From Paenibacillus vini (GTDB lineage: Bacteria; Bacillota; Bacilli; Paenibacillales; Paenibacillaceae): a DNA stretch of 64,000 nt. Below are positions 45,825 to 54,755 of the stretch, piece after piece (positions within the stretch are counted from its first letter, which is position 1; each line of letters starts with the position of its first letter). The stretch is from assembly GCF_018403325.1 (NCBI RefSeq), contig NZ_BOSL01000008.1, forward strand, positions 178,826 through 242,825, written 5' to 3'. The notes beneath the pieces were generated by a model. The model saw only the letters and a program-made list of their open reading frames with translations. It was not told the origin of the DNA and did no database searches. Both the position numbers and the translations under genes were made by a program.

Positions 45825-46776
45825 AAGCGGTCACACTCTCCTTTTGCAGACTCAAGTTGTGAATCCCATTTTGCTCCCGTTCTTGCAGTGACAGCTCGAT
45901 GATCCGATCCAGTAATTCGTTAAATTTGAGGCCCGCCGCTTGCGCACTTTTCGGCAGCAGACTGTTCGGCGTCATTCCCGGCAGCGTGTTCACTTCCAGA
46001 ACATACGGAATCCCGTTGCGCAAAATCATATCTACGCGGGAATACACGCTGCATTTCAAAATCCGGTAACTGCTTATCGCAGCATCCTGCACACTTGTTT
46101 GAATTTCTGTCGGCAAAATGACCACCTGTTCCTCCGCTCCCCCGTCCTGATACTTGGCATGATAGTCAAACCACGCCGAGGCTTTAGAGCGGATGCCGAT
46201 GACTGGCAACAATTCCTCGCCGACAATGGAGCAGGTGATCTCTTCTCCCTCCACCAATTGTTCGATGAGCACGGAAGAGTCCCAGCGCAGCGCTTCCTGA
46301 ACGGCTGCTTTCAAAGAAGCTTCATCGGTAACCGGCAGCGTTCCGACGCTTGATCCGCCCGAATTCGGTTTGACAAACACCGGGTATCCCAGCTGTGCTA
46401 CGGCTTCGGCGTCATATTCCTCCATTCCGCTCCAACAAAGCCAATCCGGCGTCGGGATTCCGGCAGCGCGAAGTAATTGCTTGGATCTATTTTTATCCAT
46501 ACAGAGAGCACTGGACTCTACGCCGCTTCCCGAATAAGGAATGCCCAACGATTCCAATGCCGCCTGGACGGTTCCGTCCTCTCCGTATGCGCCGTGGAGC
46601 GCAAGCAGCGCAAAATCGATACCTTGGACTTGCTCGCTAAGATCCTCCTCCTTCACGATCTCGATCGGAACCACCTCATACTTGCTGCGATCCAGCCACG
46701 CCAGCATTTCTTTTCCGGTCATCAACGATATTTCACGTTCCGAGGACATGCCTCCCATCACAACGCCGACCTTCAT
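45814..46776 (-). CDS. ddl: D-alanine--D-alanine ligase
   Basis: 320 residues of ATP-grasp fold. N-terminal GVVMGGMSSEREISLMTGKE, the ligase loop GGSSVGT, EGEEITCSIVG and the C-terminal EVNTLPGMTPNSLLPKSAQAAG match Ddl. It joins two D-alanines for peptidoglycan precursors. Start ATG 46776 follows AGAGGGGTG. Sits between a MocR-type regulator and an aminotransferase, not in the usual murF neighbourhood, so it may be a second, regulated Ddl copy or act on another substrate. Confidence 0.9.
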   Translation of the reverse strand: MKVGVVMGGMSSEREISLMTGKEMLAWLDRSKYEVVPIEIVKEEDLSEQVQGIDFALLALHGAYGEDGTVQAALESLGIPYSGSGVESSALCMDKNRSKQLLRAAGIPTPDWLCWSGMEEYDAEAVAQLGYPVFVKPNSGGSSVGTLPVTDEASLKAAVQEALRWDSSVLIEQLVEGEEITCSIVGEELLPVIGIRSKASAWFDYHAKYQDGGAEEQVVILPTEIQTSVQDAAISSYRILKCSVYSRVDMILRNGIPYVLEVNTLPGMTPNSLLPKSAQAAGLKFNELLDRIIELSLQEREQNGIHNLSLQKESVTAYGK

Positions 46777-46789
46777 ATTTTGCACCCCT

Positions 46790-48253
46790 CTACCCCTCAA
46801 GTTGTTTGGCGGCCAATCCGCCTATGATTCGAAGCCCTTTATCAATATCTTCATCACTCACCCGCGAGAAGCCGACCCGCATCGTATTGACTCCGCCACC
46901 GTCCGTAAAGAACAGGTCTCCCGGAGTAAAAATCACACCATTCTCAGAGCAAGCCTCCAGCAGTTGGTGCGTATCGAAGTTCTCCTCGAATTCAAGGAAC
47001 AAATGAAGCCCTCCGTCCCCCGTTACACGGGCAAACGGAATGTATTTTTCGCAGCATAGCCGCGTCCATTCATATTTCCTTTTATACTCGGCCCGTGCTT
47101 TTTTTAAGTATTTCTCCAAATGACCATTATGCAGATATTGAAACAACACCGACTGGTCCAGCGTCGAAGTATGGATGTTCCGGGCCCGCTTTATGCTTTC
47201 CAAATAATCGATAAGCTCCCTGTCGGCCAGTACCCACCCGACCCGTAGACCGGGAAACAGCACTTTTGAGAAGCTGCCGATATAGATGACGCCATTGCCC
47301 CGTCCGGCCGTAGCGATCAGGGGGAGAGCATGGGAGCCCGAATAGCGCAGCTCTTCATTAAAACCGTCTTCAATCACCGGGATTTGATGCTCGGCCATCA
47401 GTTTCATGAGAGCGATTCTTTTGCCGGGGGAGGTTACAATCCCTGTCGGGTTATGATAAGACGGAACGAAATAGGCGCAATCGTAAGCCCGTTCGGACAA
47501 AGCCCGCTCCAGCTCCCTTAGGTTAATGCCGTCATGCTCCATCGGAATCCCCTTAATCTCGAAGCCGTTTAGCTTGAGGTTCTTGATGGCCGTATGATGC
47601 GTAGGATTTTCACAAAGGACAGCTCCGCCGTTGTTCTTCCCGAGCGCAGCGAGAATCATATCGAAACCTTCGGTAAACCCGCTGGTGATGAGCATATCTT
47701 TGCCTTGCAGATCTACGCCCTTTTGTTCCATATATCTCATCAGAAACTCAATCAGCGGCTTATAGCCTTTCGCATATCCGTAATTCAGCAGCACATTACC
47801 CTCGATAGCCATCCTGTCCAGAAAGGCCCGCTTCACATGGTCAAGGTCAAACAGGTGATCGTCCGGAGCGATGCTCGTAAAAGAGATCGTATTCCTGCCG
47901 GCGCGAATTCCGCTCTTCATCCGGTCCAGATCCACGGCCTGCCGCGCGTAGTCGTTCAAGCGGGAAGACCATTCGGTCTTCCAGGGAGGAACGGCATCGC
48001 CGGTTGCCGCAGACAAGGGCGCCACGTAGCTGCCTTTCCCCTGAAGGGTATATACGAAGCCTTCCTCTTCCAACCCCTCATAAGCGGCAATGACCGTGTT
48101 GCGGCTAACGCCAAGCAGCTGACCCATCTCGCGCGTGGACGCAAGCTTCTGATCTCCATGCAGTGCGCCTTTAAGGATTAATCTTTTTATATATTGCTTA
48201 ACCTGAAGATGGACCGGTACGTCCTCCTCCAGAATTTCGAAGTCGTTAAACAT
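46790..48253 (-). CDS. MocR/GabR-type PLP-dependent transcriptional regulator
   Basis: 487 residues. N-terminal GntR winged helix (VHLQVKQYIKRLILKGALHGDQ, LGVSRNTVIAAYEGLEEEG) joined to an aminotransferase-like domain with GSFSKVLFPGLRVGWV, containing the PLP lysine. GabR and PdxR are known members that sense PLP and an amino acid. Start ATG 48253 follows GGAGGGAG. First gene of the MocR-Ddl-aminotransferase unit; ddl starts 13 bases after its stop, so it may regulate the two enzymes. Confidence 0.9.
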   Translation of the reverse strand: MFNDFEILEEDVPVHLQVKQYIKRLILKGALHGDQKLASTREMGQLLGVSRNTVIAAYEGLEEEGFVYTLQGKGSYVAPLSAATGDAVPPWKTEWSSRLNDYARQAVDLDRMKSGIRAGRNTISFTSIAPDDHLFDLDHVKRAFLDRMAIEGNVLLNYGYAKGYKPLIEFLMRYMEQKGVDLQGKDMLITSGFTEGFDMILAALGKNNGGAVLCENPTHHTAIKNLKLNGFEIKGIPMEHDGINLRELERALSERAYDCAYFVPSYHNPTGIVTSPGKRIALMKLMAEHQIPVIEDGFNEELRYSGSHALPLIATAGRGNGVIYIGSFSKVLFPGLRVGWVLADRELIDYLESIKRARNIHTSTLDQSVLFQYLHNGHLEKYLKKARAEYKRKYEWTRLCCEKYIPFARVTGDGGLHLFLEFEENFDTHQLLEACSENGVIFTPGDLFFTDGGGVNTMRVGFSRVSDEDIDKGLRIIGGLAAKQLEG

Positions 48254-48304
48254 AACAGCACTCCCTCCAACAACATCATGACACATTCGGGGAAGATATG
48301 AAAA

Positions 48305-48341
48305 GAACCACGGTGCTCCGTTTTTGACGGAGGCGTGGTTC
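48305..48341 (-). terminator. Terminator after the GNAT gene
   Basis: GAACCACG...CTCCGT/ACGGAG...CGTGGTTC interrupted stem, about 50 bases beyond the stop at 48394; the strand nearest shows T-rich flanks. Confidence 0.75.
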
Positions 48342-48393
48342 CCGGGTTTGAAAATATGGCTGAACCAGAGTTAAAGATACTCTTTTTAAGGAG

Positions 48394-48798
48394 TCATCGA
48401 GTCAGAGACATACCGTAGAAGTCAGGATAAATCAGCTTAAATCCATGTTTTTGATACAACTTAAGGCCTGGAACATCCGAAACTGTTAAGATATGCGCCT
48501 CCAGGGGAGCGTTTTGAAAAAGGTAATCCAAAATTTCAAGCATCAGCAAATCACCTGCATCTGTATCCTTGAATGCCGGTTTAATGAGCACGTCCACAAT
48601 TTGAAAGTAGCAGGCACCGTCTCCTATCACTCTTCCCATCCCGATAATTTCAGAGTCTTCTCCTCGAAGTGTCACGCAAAATAGTGAATTCGACAAGGCC
48701 GTAGCTGCAAATTCTTCAACCGGGGAAGTAAGACCGGCTTCCTGACGTAATTCCTGATATTCTTTTACTGTCGGTGTTTCATGAAATGTGTTCTTCAT
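48394..48798 (-). CDS. GNAT N-acetyltransferase
   Basis: 134 residues. A short GNAT with VDVLIKPAFKDTDAGDLLM as acetyl-CoA loop and GLKLYQKHGFKLIYPDFYGM at the C-terminus, similar to the YtmI/Yjab group. ATG at 48798 follows AAAGGAG by 10 bases. Substrate unknown. Confidence 0.82.
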   Translation of the reverse strand: MKNTFHETPTVKEYQELRQEAGLTSPVEEFAATALSNSLFCVTLRGEDSEIIGMGRVIGDGACYFQIVDVLIKPAFKDTDAGDLLMLEILDYLFQNAPLEAHILTVSDVPGLKLYQKHGFKLIYPDFYGMSLTR

Positions 48799-49019
48799 CT
48801 TGAATCTCTCCTTTTGGGCCAGGTTATACCACGAATATACAACATTCATGCAAGTGCGAAGATTTGAGCCTGAGAGTATCGGAAAAGCTGAACTGGATTT
48901 AGAGCAACCTTATCATGCTTCTTGAAGGTTCTTTGTGAATGTTTGTCCCGGATTGATGCTTTTGATATAGTGAGCATGATCAGACAAACAAGAGGATGCC
49001 AGGAAGGGAAGTGCGAAAC

Positions 49020-49730
49020 GTGGATTACTACAAGCCCGTCGAGATTGCCCGGGAACTTCAAATCAGTACGAGCGCACTCCGCCATTACGAATCCTGGGGC
49101 GTTGTCCCGGCCCCCGAACGTGCTGCAAACGGTTATCGACTTTATACCAGAATCCATCTGGCCTATTTCCGATGTCTCCGCGCGATGTTTCCGGGGTTTG
49201 GAGTGAAAGTGACTTGTGAGGTGCTTCGTTTCATCCAGAAGAGGGATATCGATGCGGCCTTCTGGCTGGTCAACAAGGAGCAGGCTATTCTCCATCATGA
49301 AAAAGCCGCCGCCGACCAGACGCTGGCCATGCTGGATACACTGGAACTCCCTCCTTTGCCGAACAGGAGATTGAAGCAGCGCATGACTATCGGAGAAATT
49401 GCTGCATTTACCGGTTCAGCCCCGTCTGCGATTCGCCACTGGGAAAAGGAAGGATTAATCGCACCCGAACGTGATCCTGAAAACGGGTATCGTCTCTTCT
49501 CGCCGGTAGACGCGCGTAAAATTTTGCTCATTCGAACACTGAGAGGTACGGTTTACTTCCTGAAAAGCATGAAGGAAATCGTTCAGGCAGTAGAAAACCA
49601 GTCCATAGACAAGGCCAAAAAAATTACCGAGCAGGCCATCTTCTCAATAAATGAGCGCAACAGACAACAATATTTGGGCCTTCATCAACTGATTGAACTT
49701 TGTAAGGAGCTTAAATTAGTTACAAAATAA
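49020..49730 (+). CDS. MerR family regulator with two MerR-type DNA-binding domains
   Basis: 236 residues. Two MerR units in tandem: residues 5-55 (VEIARELQISTSALRHYESWGVV, NGYRLY) and 122-175 (IGEIAAFTGSAPSAIRHWEKEGLI, ENGYRLF). A helical region lies after each. Typical MerR proteins have one unit and act as dimers; this one could bind as a single chain. No cysteines for metal binding in the ends. I chose GTG 49020 (AAGGGAAG about 10 bases upstream); an ATG at 48996 abuts AAGAGG and is less likely. Confidence 0.82.
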   Translation: MDYYKPVEIARELQISTSALRHYESWGVVPAPERAANGYRLYTRIHLAYFRCLRAMFPGFGVKVTCEVLRFIQKRDIDAAFWLVNKEQAILHHEKAAADQTLAMLDTLELPPLPNRRLKQRMTIGEIAAFTGSAPSAIRHWEKEGLIAPERDPENGYRLFSPVDARKILLIRTLRGTVYFLKSMKEIVQAVENQSIDKAKKITEQAIFSINERNRQQYLGLHQLIELCKELKLVTK

Positions 49731-49766
49731 TTATTATGTAAACTATTAGAATTGATTGAACATACT

Positions 49767-49796
49767 ATAACCCGGATCGAAACCGATCCGGGTTAT
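49767..49796. terminator. Bidirectional terminator
   Basis: Perfect 13-bp stem ATAACCCGGATCG/CGATCCGGGTTAT with loop AAAC, between the convergent MerR and glutaredoxin genes. Confidence 0.92.
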
Positions 49797-49815
49797 AAGA
49801 ATACTGATATTCATA

Positions 49816-50061
49816 TTATTGCTGGCTTACCAATTCATGAATTTCGGAGAAATGATCCGCAAACCCGACGAATACCTGATCGCCGATCACGATGGTTGGT
49901 ACGATCTGTTTACCCGTCAGTTCCCAAACGATTTTCGGATACTCCTCGTTTTCCTCACAATTGAATTCCTCAAAAGGCACCTGCTGTTCTTTAAAAAAAC
50001 GTTTGGCGTTATTACAATCACTGCAAGTCGGAATCGTATAAATCTTCACCGGTTTGGTCAT
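49816..50061 (-). CDS. Glutaredoxin family protein
   Basis: 81 residues of a glutaredoxin-fold protein: active site CSDC (residues 13-16, IPTCSDCNNAKRFF), cis-Pro in IVPTIVIG, and the C-terminal FVGFADHF. A dithiol, NrdH-like glutaredoxin. Last gene of a unit with copA and a reductase-like protein, which suggests a part in thiol redox or copper handling; that is inferred. ATG follows AAAGGGGA. Confidence 0.85.
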   Translation of the reverse strand: MTKPVKIYTIPTCSDCNNAKRFFKEQQVPFEEFNCEENEEYPKIVWELTGKQIVPTIVIGDQVFVGFADHFSEIHELVSQQ

Positions 50062-50094
50062 TACGAATATCCCCTTTCTTGGATCATTTCTGAA

Positions 50095-50715
50095 TTACGC
50101 TGCAGCTTGCCGCAATTCTTCCAGCGAGATGCGGTCGACAAATTTACTGAATTTCTCTTTCGGCTTCGCATGCTCTTTATAAAAATAGATGAGGGCACTA
50201 ACGACCGGAATGAGCTGATTTGCGGATAGGCCGGTCATAAGCTTGCTGGCGAACTTCGGTTTGATTCCCTTAGGATCACCGCCGACATAAATGTCGAAGG
50301 TATCTCTCATCTTCACTACGCCGATATCTTTGAGCAATGGTTCGCTAGTTCCGAGTGCACAGCCGGCGTAACCGATCTTGAGCGGCGCCGGAGTCTCGAT
50401 TCCCGCGATGACTTCGTTTAAAGCCCGGGCCGTATCCAGCCCGGCCTCCTCCGCCCCTCTGCAAAATTGACATGCAATCAGGCTCTTGCTTACAAAACCG
50501 GCAGGGTAAACTTCAAGACCAGATTGCTGAAGCTCCTCTTCGATGGTCCTCATGTCATTTTCGGCGATTTCGATATAGATCTGTCTGAAATTAGTCATTT
50601 CGATCATGGCATCAGGTTCTGCAACTCTACCGATCTTCATCAGTTGCTCCGGGGTAAACAGGCTGCCGCCTAATTGAACTGCCGGAGCCACTGCAATCCT
50701 TGTGTGATCTCCCAT
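50095..50715 (-). CDS. Nitrite/sulfite-reductase-like protein with incomplete iron-sulfur motif
   Basis: 206 residues, a single ferredoxin-like half plus the siroheme/4Fe-4S half of a nitrite or sulfite reductase. The cysteine pattern is reduced: ACQFC (Cys82, Cys85) replaces the usual C-x5-C, and GCALGTSE (Cys119) lacks the fourth cysteine of GC-x3-C. It may therefore bind an altered cluster or none. It lies 60 bases after copA and 33 before the glutaredoxin. Strong ribosome site AGGAGG. Reaction unknown. Confidence 0.75.
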   Translation of the reverse strand: MGDHTRIAVAPAVQLGGSLFTPEQLMKIGRVAEPDAMIEMTNFRQIYIEIAENDMRTIEEELQQSGLEVYPAGFVSKSLIACQFCRGAEEAGLDTARALNEVIAGIETPAPLKIGYAGCALGTSEPLLKDIGVVKMRDTFDIYVGGDPKGIKPKFASKLMTGLSANQLIPVVSALIYFYKEHAKPKEKFSKFVDRISLEELRQAAA

Positions 50716-50774
50716 ATGCGCCTCCTAGATTGATCTTAAAACAAATAGTTAATCATATTAATTCATCACATTAA

Positions 50775-53216
50775 TTATCGAATTTTGACACGTTGCAGGC
50801 GGAGTGCATTCAGTACAACGGATACTGAGCTGAGCGCCATTGCCGCGCCTGCAACCCAAGGGGCAAGCAGACCGATGGCTGCAACAGGGATACCCAGCGT
50901 GTTATAACCAAGTGCCCAGAACAAGTTTTGCTTAATGTTTGTCATGGTTTTACGGCTCATATAGATCGCGTCAGGAATGCTGGACAGATCACCGCGCATC
51001 AGAGTCACATCCGCAGCTTCCATAGCCACGTCTGTACCGGTTCCGATGGCCATCCCAATATCTGCCGTCGCCAGTGCCGGCGCATCATTAATGCCGTCTC
51101 CCACCATGGCAACGATCTTTCCTTGCTCCTGGAGCTTCTTAACTTCTTCCGCTTTGCCTTCGGGCAGCACTTCCGCGCGGACATGATCGATACCTACTTG
51201 CGCGGCGATGGATTTGGCTGTCCGCTCATTATCTCCCGTAATCATGATGACCTGAATACCCATCTCTTTCAAACGGCTTACCGCGGCTTTGGATGTTTCC
51301 TTGATCGTATCCGCGACAGCTACCATACCTGCATAACGGTTATCGAACGCGACCAGCATAGCGGTCTTACCGTCTTCCTCCAACCGGGACATGGTGTCAT
51401 AAGCCTGCTTGGCGTCTACTCCGTGTTTCTCCATCAGTTTGCGAGTCCCTACAAGAATGGTCTTTCCGTTTGCAGTCGCCTGAATGCCGTAACCCGGAAT
51501 TGCTTCAAAAGTGACCGTTTCCGCCAATTCAATATTTTTCCCCCGGATTCCCGCTACGATCGCTTCGGCAAGCGGATGCTCCGAATTTTTCTCGGCCGCA
51601 CCGACCAGAGCAAGGAATTCCTGCTCGTCGCCTTCCGGCAATACATCCGTAAGCTCCGGTTTCCCGTTCGTTACCGTACCGGTTTTGTCGAGAATGATTG
51701 TATCGATTTTGTGGGTTTGCTCCAGATGCTCGCCGCCTTTGAACAGGATTCCGAGTTCGGCAGCCCGACCGGATCCCGCCATAATAGAGGTTGGCGTAGC
51801 CAAGCCAAGCGCACAAGGACAGGCGATGACGAGCACGGCTATTGCTTTTTCCAATGCTTCTGCAAAGTTCCCTGGCGTTACCAGGAAGTACCACACTAAG
51901 AAAGCAACTACGGCGATGCCTACAACAATCGGCACGAAAATTCCTGAAATTACGTCTGCCACACGTTGGATCGGAGCCTTCGAGCCTTGGGCTTCCTCTA
52001 CAACTTTGATAATTTGAGCCAGGGCCGTTTCTTTGCCCACTCTCGTTGCTTGAACTCGCAGCATCCCGTTCTTGTTAATGGTCGCACCAATGACGGTGTC
52101 GCCAGGTTTCTTCTCTACGGGAAGGCTTTCGCCGGTCAGCATCGATTCATCTACGGACGACAAACCTTCCAGAACCTGACCGTCCACCGGAATTTTTTCG
52201 CCGGGACGAACAAGGACGATATCACCGGCAACAACTTCTTCCACCGGTAACGTAAGCTCCTGGCCGTCACGTACGACCAAAGCGGTCTTGGCTTGAAGGC
52301 CCATCAGCGATTTGATCGCTTCGGAAGTGCGCCCTTTCGCCAGCGATTCGAACAATTTCCCCATGATGACCAGGGTAATCAGCACTGCGCTCGTTTCGTA
52401 ATACAACGAAGGTCCGTGATGCATACCGCCCCCTTCAGCGGCCCAGACGATCGTGAGGTATAAGCTGTAGAAGTAGGCGGCCGAGGTGCCGAGAGATACC
52501 AGCACATCCATATTGGCGCTGCCGTTACGGAGCGCTTTATAAGCGCCTATATAGAACGTTCTTCCGATGATGAACTGAACAGGCGTGGCCAGAATCAACT
52601 GGAACCATGGATTCATGAAGATTTCTGGCGTGTAAATCCAGGAAGTGAACGAGAAATGGCCGACCATCGTCCACAACAACGGGAAAGAGAGGATCGCAGA
52701 AATGAGCAATTTCAGCTTCTGACGCCGCACTTCCTTTCCGCGCCGGTCGCCCTTCTCTTCGTTTTCCTGTTTCGTTATTGCCTTATAACCGAGCTGTTTG
52801 ACTTTGTTCTGCATATCCGTAACGGAGATTTCACCAGGTGAATACTCCACATGCGCGGTTTCCAGGGCGAAGTTGACGGAGGCTCCGGTTACCCCCGGAA
52901 GCTTCTGCAACCCTTTTTCGATCCGGTTCGCACAAGCGGCGCAGGTCATGCCCTCCAGTTTAAAGTCGACGGCTTCTTTCGCTGTCCCGTAACCCAGCTT
53001 TTTGATCGTTTCCTCCATCCGGTTTATATCAACGATGGCCGGGTCAAAAGATACGCTTGCTTTCTCTAAAGCAAAGTTGACATTGGCCGCCGATACTCCC
53101 TCCAGTTTGTTCAGACCTTTCTCAATCCGGTTGGCACAAGCGGCGCAGGTCATACCTGTAATTTGAAAATTGGCCTGCTTACTGGGATTCGCTGTATTTG
53201 CAGTGCTATCGTTCAC
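50775..53216 (-). CDS. copA: Copper-exporting P-type ATPase
   Basis: 813 residues. Two N-terminal heavy-metal domains with [12 protein letters not shown] (Cys24/27 and Cys92/95), eight membrane segments, the CPC motif in [15 protein letters not shown], phosphorylation site [19 protein letters not shown], and the MSSVSVV-type end ([14 protein letters not shown]), all as in Cu(I) ATPases. It pumps Cu(I) out of the cell. Start is GTG with GGAGGAAG 5 bases upstream. The promoter has a G/C-tract between its elements. No copZ is next to it; a glutaredoxin and a reductase-like protein follow. Confidence 0.95.
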   Translation of the reverse strand: MNDSTANTANPSKQANFQITGMTCAACANRIEKGLNKLEGVSAANVNFALEKASVSFDPAIVDINRMEETIKKLGYGTAKEAVDFKLEGMTCAACANRIEKGLQKLPGVTGASVNFALETAHVEYSPGEISVTDMQNKVKQLGYKAITKQENEEKGDRRGKEVRRQKLKLLISAILSFPLLWTMVGHFSFTSWIYTPEIFMNPWFQLILATPVQFIIGRTFYIGAYKALRNGSANMDVLVSLGTSAAYFYSLYLTIVWAAEGGGMHHGPSLYYETSAVLITLVIMGKLFESLAKGRTSEAIKSLMGLQAKTALVVRDGQELTLPVEEVVAGDIVLVRPGEKIPVDGQVLEGLSSVDESMLTGESLPVEKKPGDTVIGATINKNGMLRVQATRVGKETALAQIIKVVEEAQGSKAPIQRVADVISGIFVPIVVGIAVVAFLVWYFLVTPGNFAEALEKAIAVLVIACPCALGLATPTSIMAGSGRAAELGILFKGGEHLEQTHKIDTIILDKTGTVTNGKPELTDVLPEGDEQEFLALVGAAEKNSEHPLAEAIVAGIRGKNIELAETVTFEAIPGYGIQATANGKTILVGTRKLMEKHGVDAKQAYDTMSRLEEDGKTAMLVAFDNRYAGMVAVADTIKETSKAAVSRLKEMGIQVIMITGDNERTAKSIAAQVGIDHVRAEVLPEGKAEEVKKLQEQGKIVAMVGDGINDAPALATADIGMAIGTGTDVAMEAADVTLMRGDLSSIPDAIYMSRKTMTNIKQNLFWALGYNTLGIPVAAIGLLAPWVAGAAMALSSVSVVLNALRLQRVKIR

Positions 53217-53298
53217 GTCACTTCCTCCTAATCCTAAGGGTTATTGTTTTATTTCTAATGTTGGACTTTATTCTGGCTTCCATTCATTTCTTGTTCAT

Positions 53299-53328
53299 AG
53301 TATACCCCCCTACCCTATAATTAGTCAA
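53299..53328 (-). promoter_or_regulatory. copA promoter with G-tract spacer
   Basis: Minus-strand -35 TTGACT (53323-53328) and -10 TATACT (53299-53304) with an 18-base spacer AATTATAGGGTAGGGGGG. The G-tract with flanking TA bases resembles copper repressor (CsoR-type) sites, placed where a repressor would block RNA polymerase. Confidence 0.65.
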
Positions 53329-53408
53329 CACCAATTTACGAAACCCCCGTACCGTATATTTGATTCATTCATATTCCAAGGAATTCTCCTGTTCTCCTAT
53401 AACAGAAA

Positions 53409-53437
53409 AGCCCGGATCAGCACAGTTGATCCAGGCT
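53409..53437. terminator. Terminator after murB
   Basis: AGCCCGGATCA/TGATCCAGGCT stem with one mismatch and 7-base loop, about 22 bases beyond the murB stop, then TTTTC on the minus strand. Confidence 0.8.
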
Positions 53438-53458
53438 CGCTTATTATCCCGATAAATT

Positions 53459-54472
53459 TTATGACACAATGACTACTTCCGCTTCCGGAACAAAGCCGAA
53501 ATGCTTGTCTATCGATTCCTGCACTATCCGAATTAGGTAAATGACATCCTCCGCCTTGGCTCCTCCCCGGTTTTGGATAACATTGCCGTGAACAGGTGAA
53601 ATCATGGCGTTGCCATGCTGCGTGCCTCGAAGATTCAATCGATCCGCCAACTTTCCGATGGGTTCGCCAATGGAATAATTGTTTTTGAAGACCGACCCGC
53701 ATGAAGGATATTCAAAATGCATTTTCCCGGTCCGGTCAGCAATGATGCCTCGCAAAGGAGTCGCAGTCGGATCGTCCTCCTGCTTAAGCCGATTTAAACA
53801 TCTCATATAAAAGTTAGAGAATACTTGCAAACTGGAATTCTCGAGAATTCCACTATCCAATTCGGCCAGAAACGGTTGGAGAGCTTCCGGGCGGACCGGA
53901 AACTGCTTCAATTTCAAATCGGCGCTCACGATGAACCAGTTTTTTCTTTGAAAAATCGATCGCTTATAGGCAAATTCGCACTGCTCTACGCTTATTGTTC
54001 TGATCCCTTGCCGGGGATCGTCAAGATCCACATAGTAAACCCTATCTATATAATCGCTGATATGGCTGCTGAAATATTTCGCATTCATATATATCCCGCC
54101 GCCTAAGGTTCCGGGGAGCAAGAAACAGAAATCAAAGTCGGATGTCCCGACGACTGCGCCCATCATGGCCAATAAAGACATAGGCGTCCCCGCAGCTACA
54201 TGGAGCCGCTCTTGATTCAGAGTGATTTCTATATGGGAACGTGTGGATATAAATAAGGTATCCGGGTTGGGGTGGTCGGGAAACAGCAAATTGGACCCCA
54301 TTCCGAAAAACAACGGATTCAGACCATGTCTCCATGCGGCTTCCAACACTTCCAGCACATCGGTATCCTTACGGGGCAATGCCAAAAACCTTGCATTACC
54401 GCCTATCTCATAGGTTGAATATCGGGATAAGGGCTGGTCCTTTTGAATACATGCAAGTTCCATAGATGTCAT
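53459..54472 (-). CDS. murB: UDP-N-acetylenolpyruvoylglucosamine reductase
   Basis: 337 residues. FAD-binding domain with STYEIGGNARFLALP and FFGMGSNLL, FLLPGTLGGGIYMNA, and the C-terminal catalytic Ser region CGSVFKNN and Glu in PEAEVVIV. Reduces enolpyruvyl-UDP-GlcNAc to UDP-MurNAc. It is not next to other mur genes, and its residues differ somewhat from the standard (SCGSVFKNN for GCGSVFKNP), so it may be a paralogue. ATG 54472 follows AAGGAG by 7 bases. Confidence 0.87.
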   Translation of the reverse strand: MTSMELACIQKDQPLSRYSTYEIGGNARFLALPRKDTDVLEVLEAAWRHGLNPLFFGMGSNLLFPDHPNPDTLFISTRSHIEITLNQERLHVAAGTPMSLLAMMGAVVGTSDFDFCFLLPGTLGGGIYMNAKYFSSHISDYIDRVYYVDLDDPRQGIRTISVEQCEFAYKRSIFQRKNWFIVSADLKLKQFPVRPEALQPFLAELDSGILENSSLQVFSNFYMRCLNRLKQEDDPTATPLRGIIADRTGKMHFEYPSCGSVFKNNYSIGEPIGKLADRLNLRGTQHGNAMISPVHGNVIQNRGGAKAEDVIYLIRIVQESIDKHFGFVPEAEVVIVS

Positions 54473-54509
54473 TTGAAACTCCTTCCTGATGCTAGGCGCA
54501 AACAATAAA

Positions 54510-54548
54510 TGCCTACATTAACATACAACAATGTATATTATGTAGGCA
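54510..54548. repeat. Inverted repeat upstream of murB
   Basis: TGCCTACAT (54510-54518)/ATGTAGGCA (54540-54548), perfect 9-bp arms enclosing a second imperfect stem (AACATAC/GTATATT). It is 38 bases upstream of the murB start, with no T-run; an operator or RNA hairpin in the leader is possible. The rest of the gap to 54756 is AT-rich with a cre-like site. Confidence 0.45.
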
Positions 54549-54679
54549 GCTTATCCAGATTGCAATCTGTGACCGAGGAGATCTTGTTCCATTTTGTCGA
54601 TAAATGTTGAAAATTGTACCAGTACATCCAAATTGTAAAATTTTATCCCTGAATTATAGAATTATCCCCCTGTCTGGAT

Positions 54680-54694
54680 TTGGAAACGTAGATT
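54680..54694 (+). promoter_or_regulatory. cre-like site (CcpA) before the sugar ABC operon
   Basis: TTGGAAACGTAGATT fits the cre consensus WTGNAANCGNWNNCW with one mismatch, 62 bases before the substrate-binding-protein start. Catabolite repression is inferred. Confidence 0.5.
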
Positions 54695-54755
54695 AATCTT
54701 TTAGTAACCAACCAGAATTACACAAATTATTAATATTTCGCTGGGGGGATTTGAA

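Noticed and set aside
47594-48181. 195-codon + strand open frame
   Set aside because: Antisense to the MocR-type gene; composition is that of a shadow.
48846-49298. 150-codon minus-strand open frame
   Set aside because: Overlaps the first half of the double MerR gene on the other strand; the MerR frame has clear motifs, this one has none.
50928-51899. 323-codon + strand open frame
   Set aside because: Antisense to copA, which carries all its motifs.
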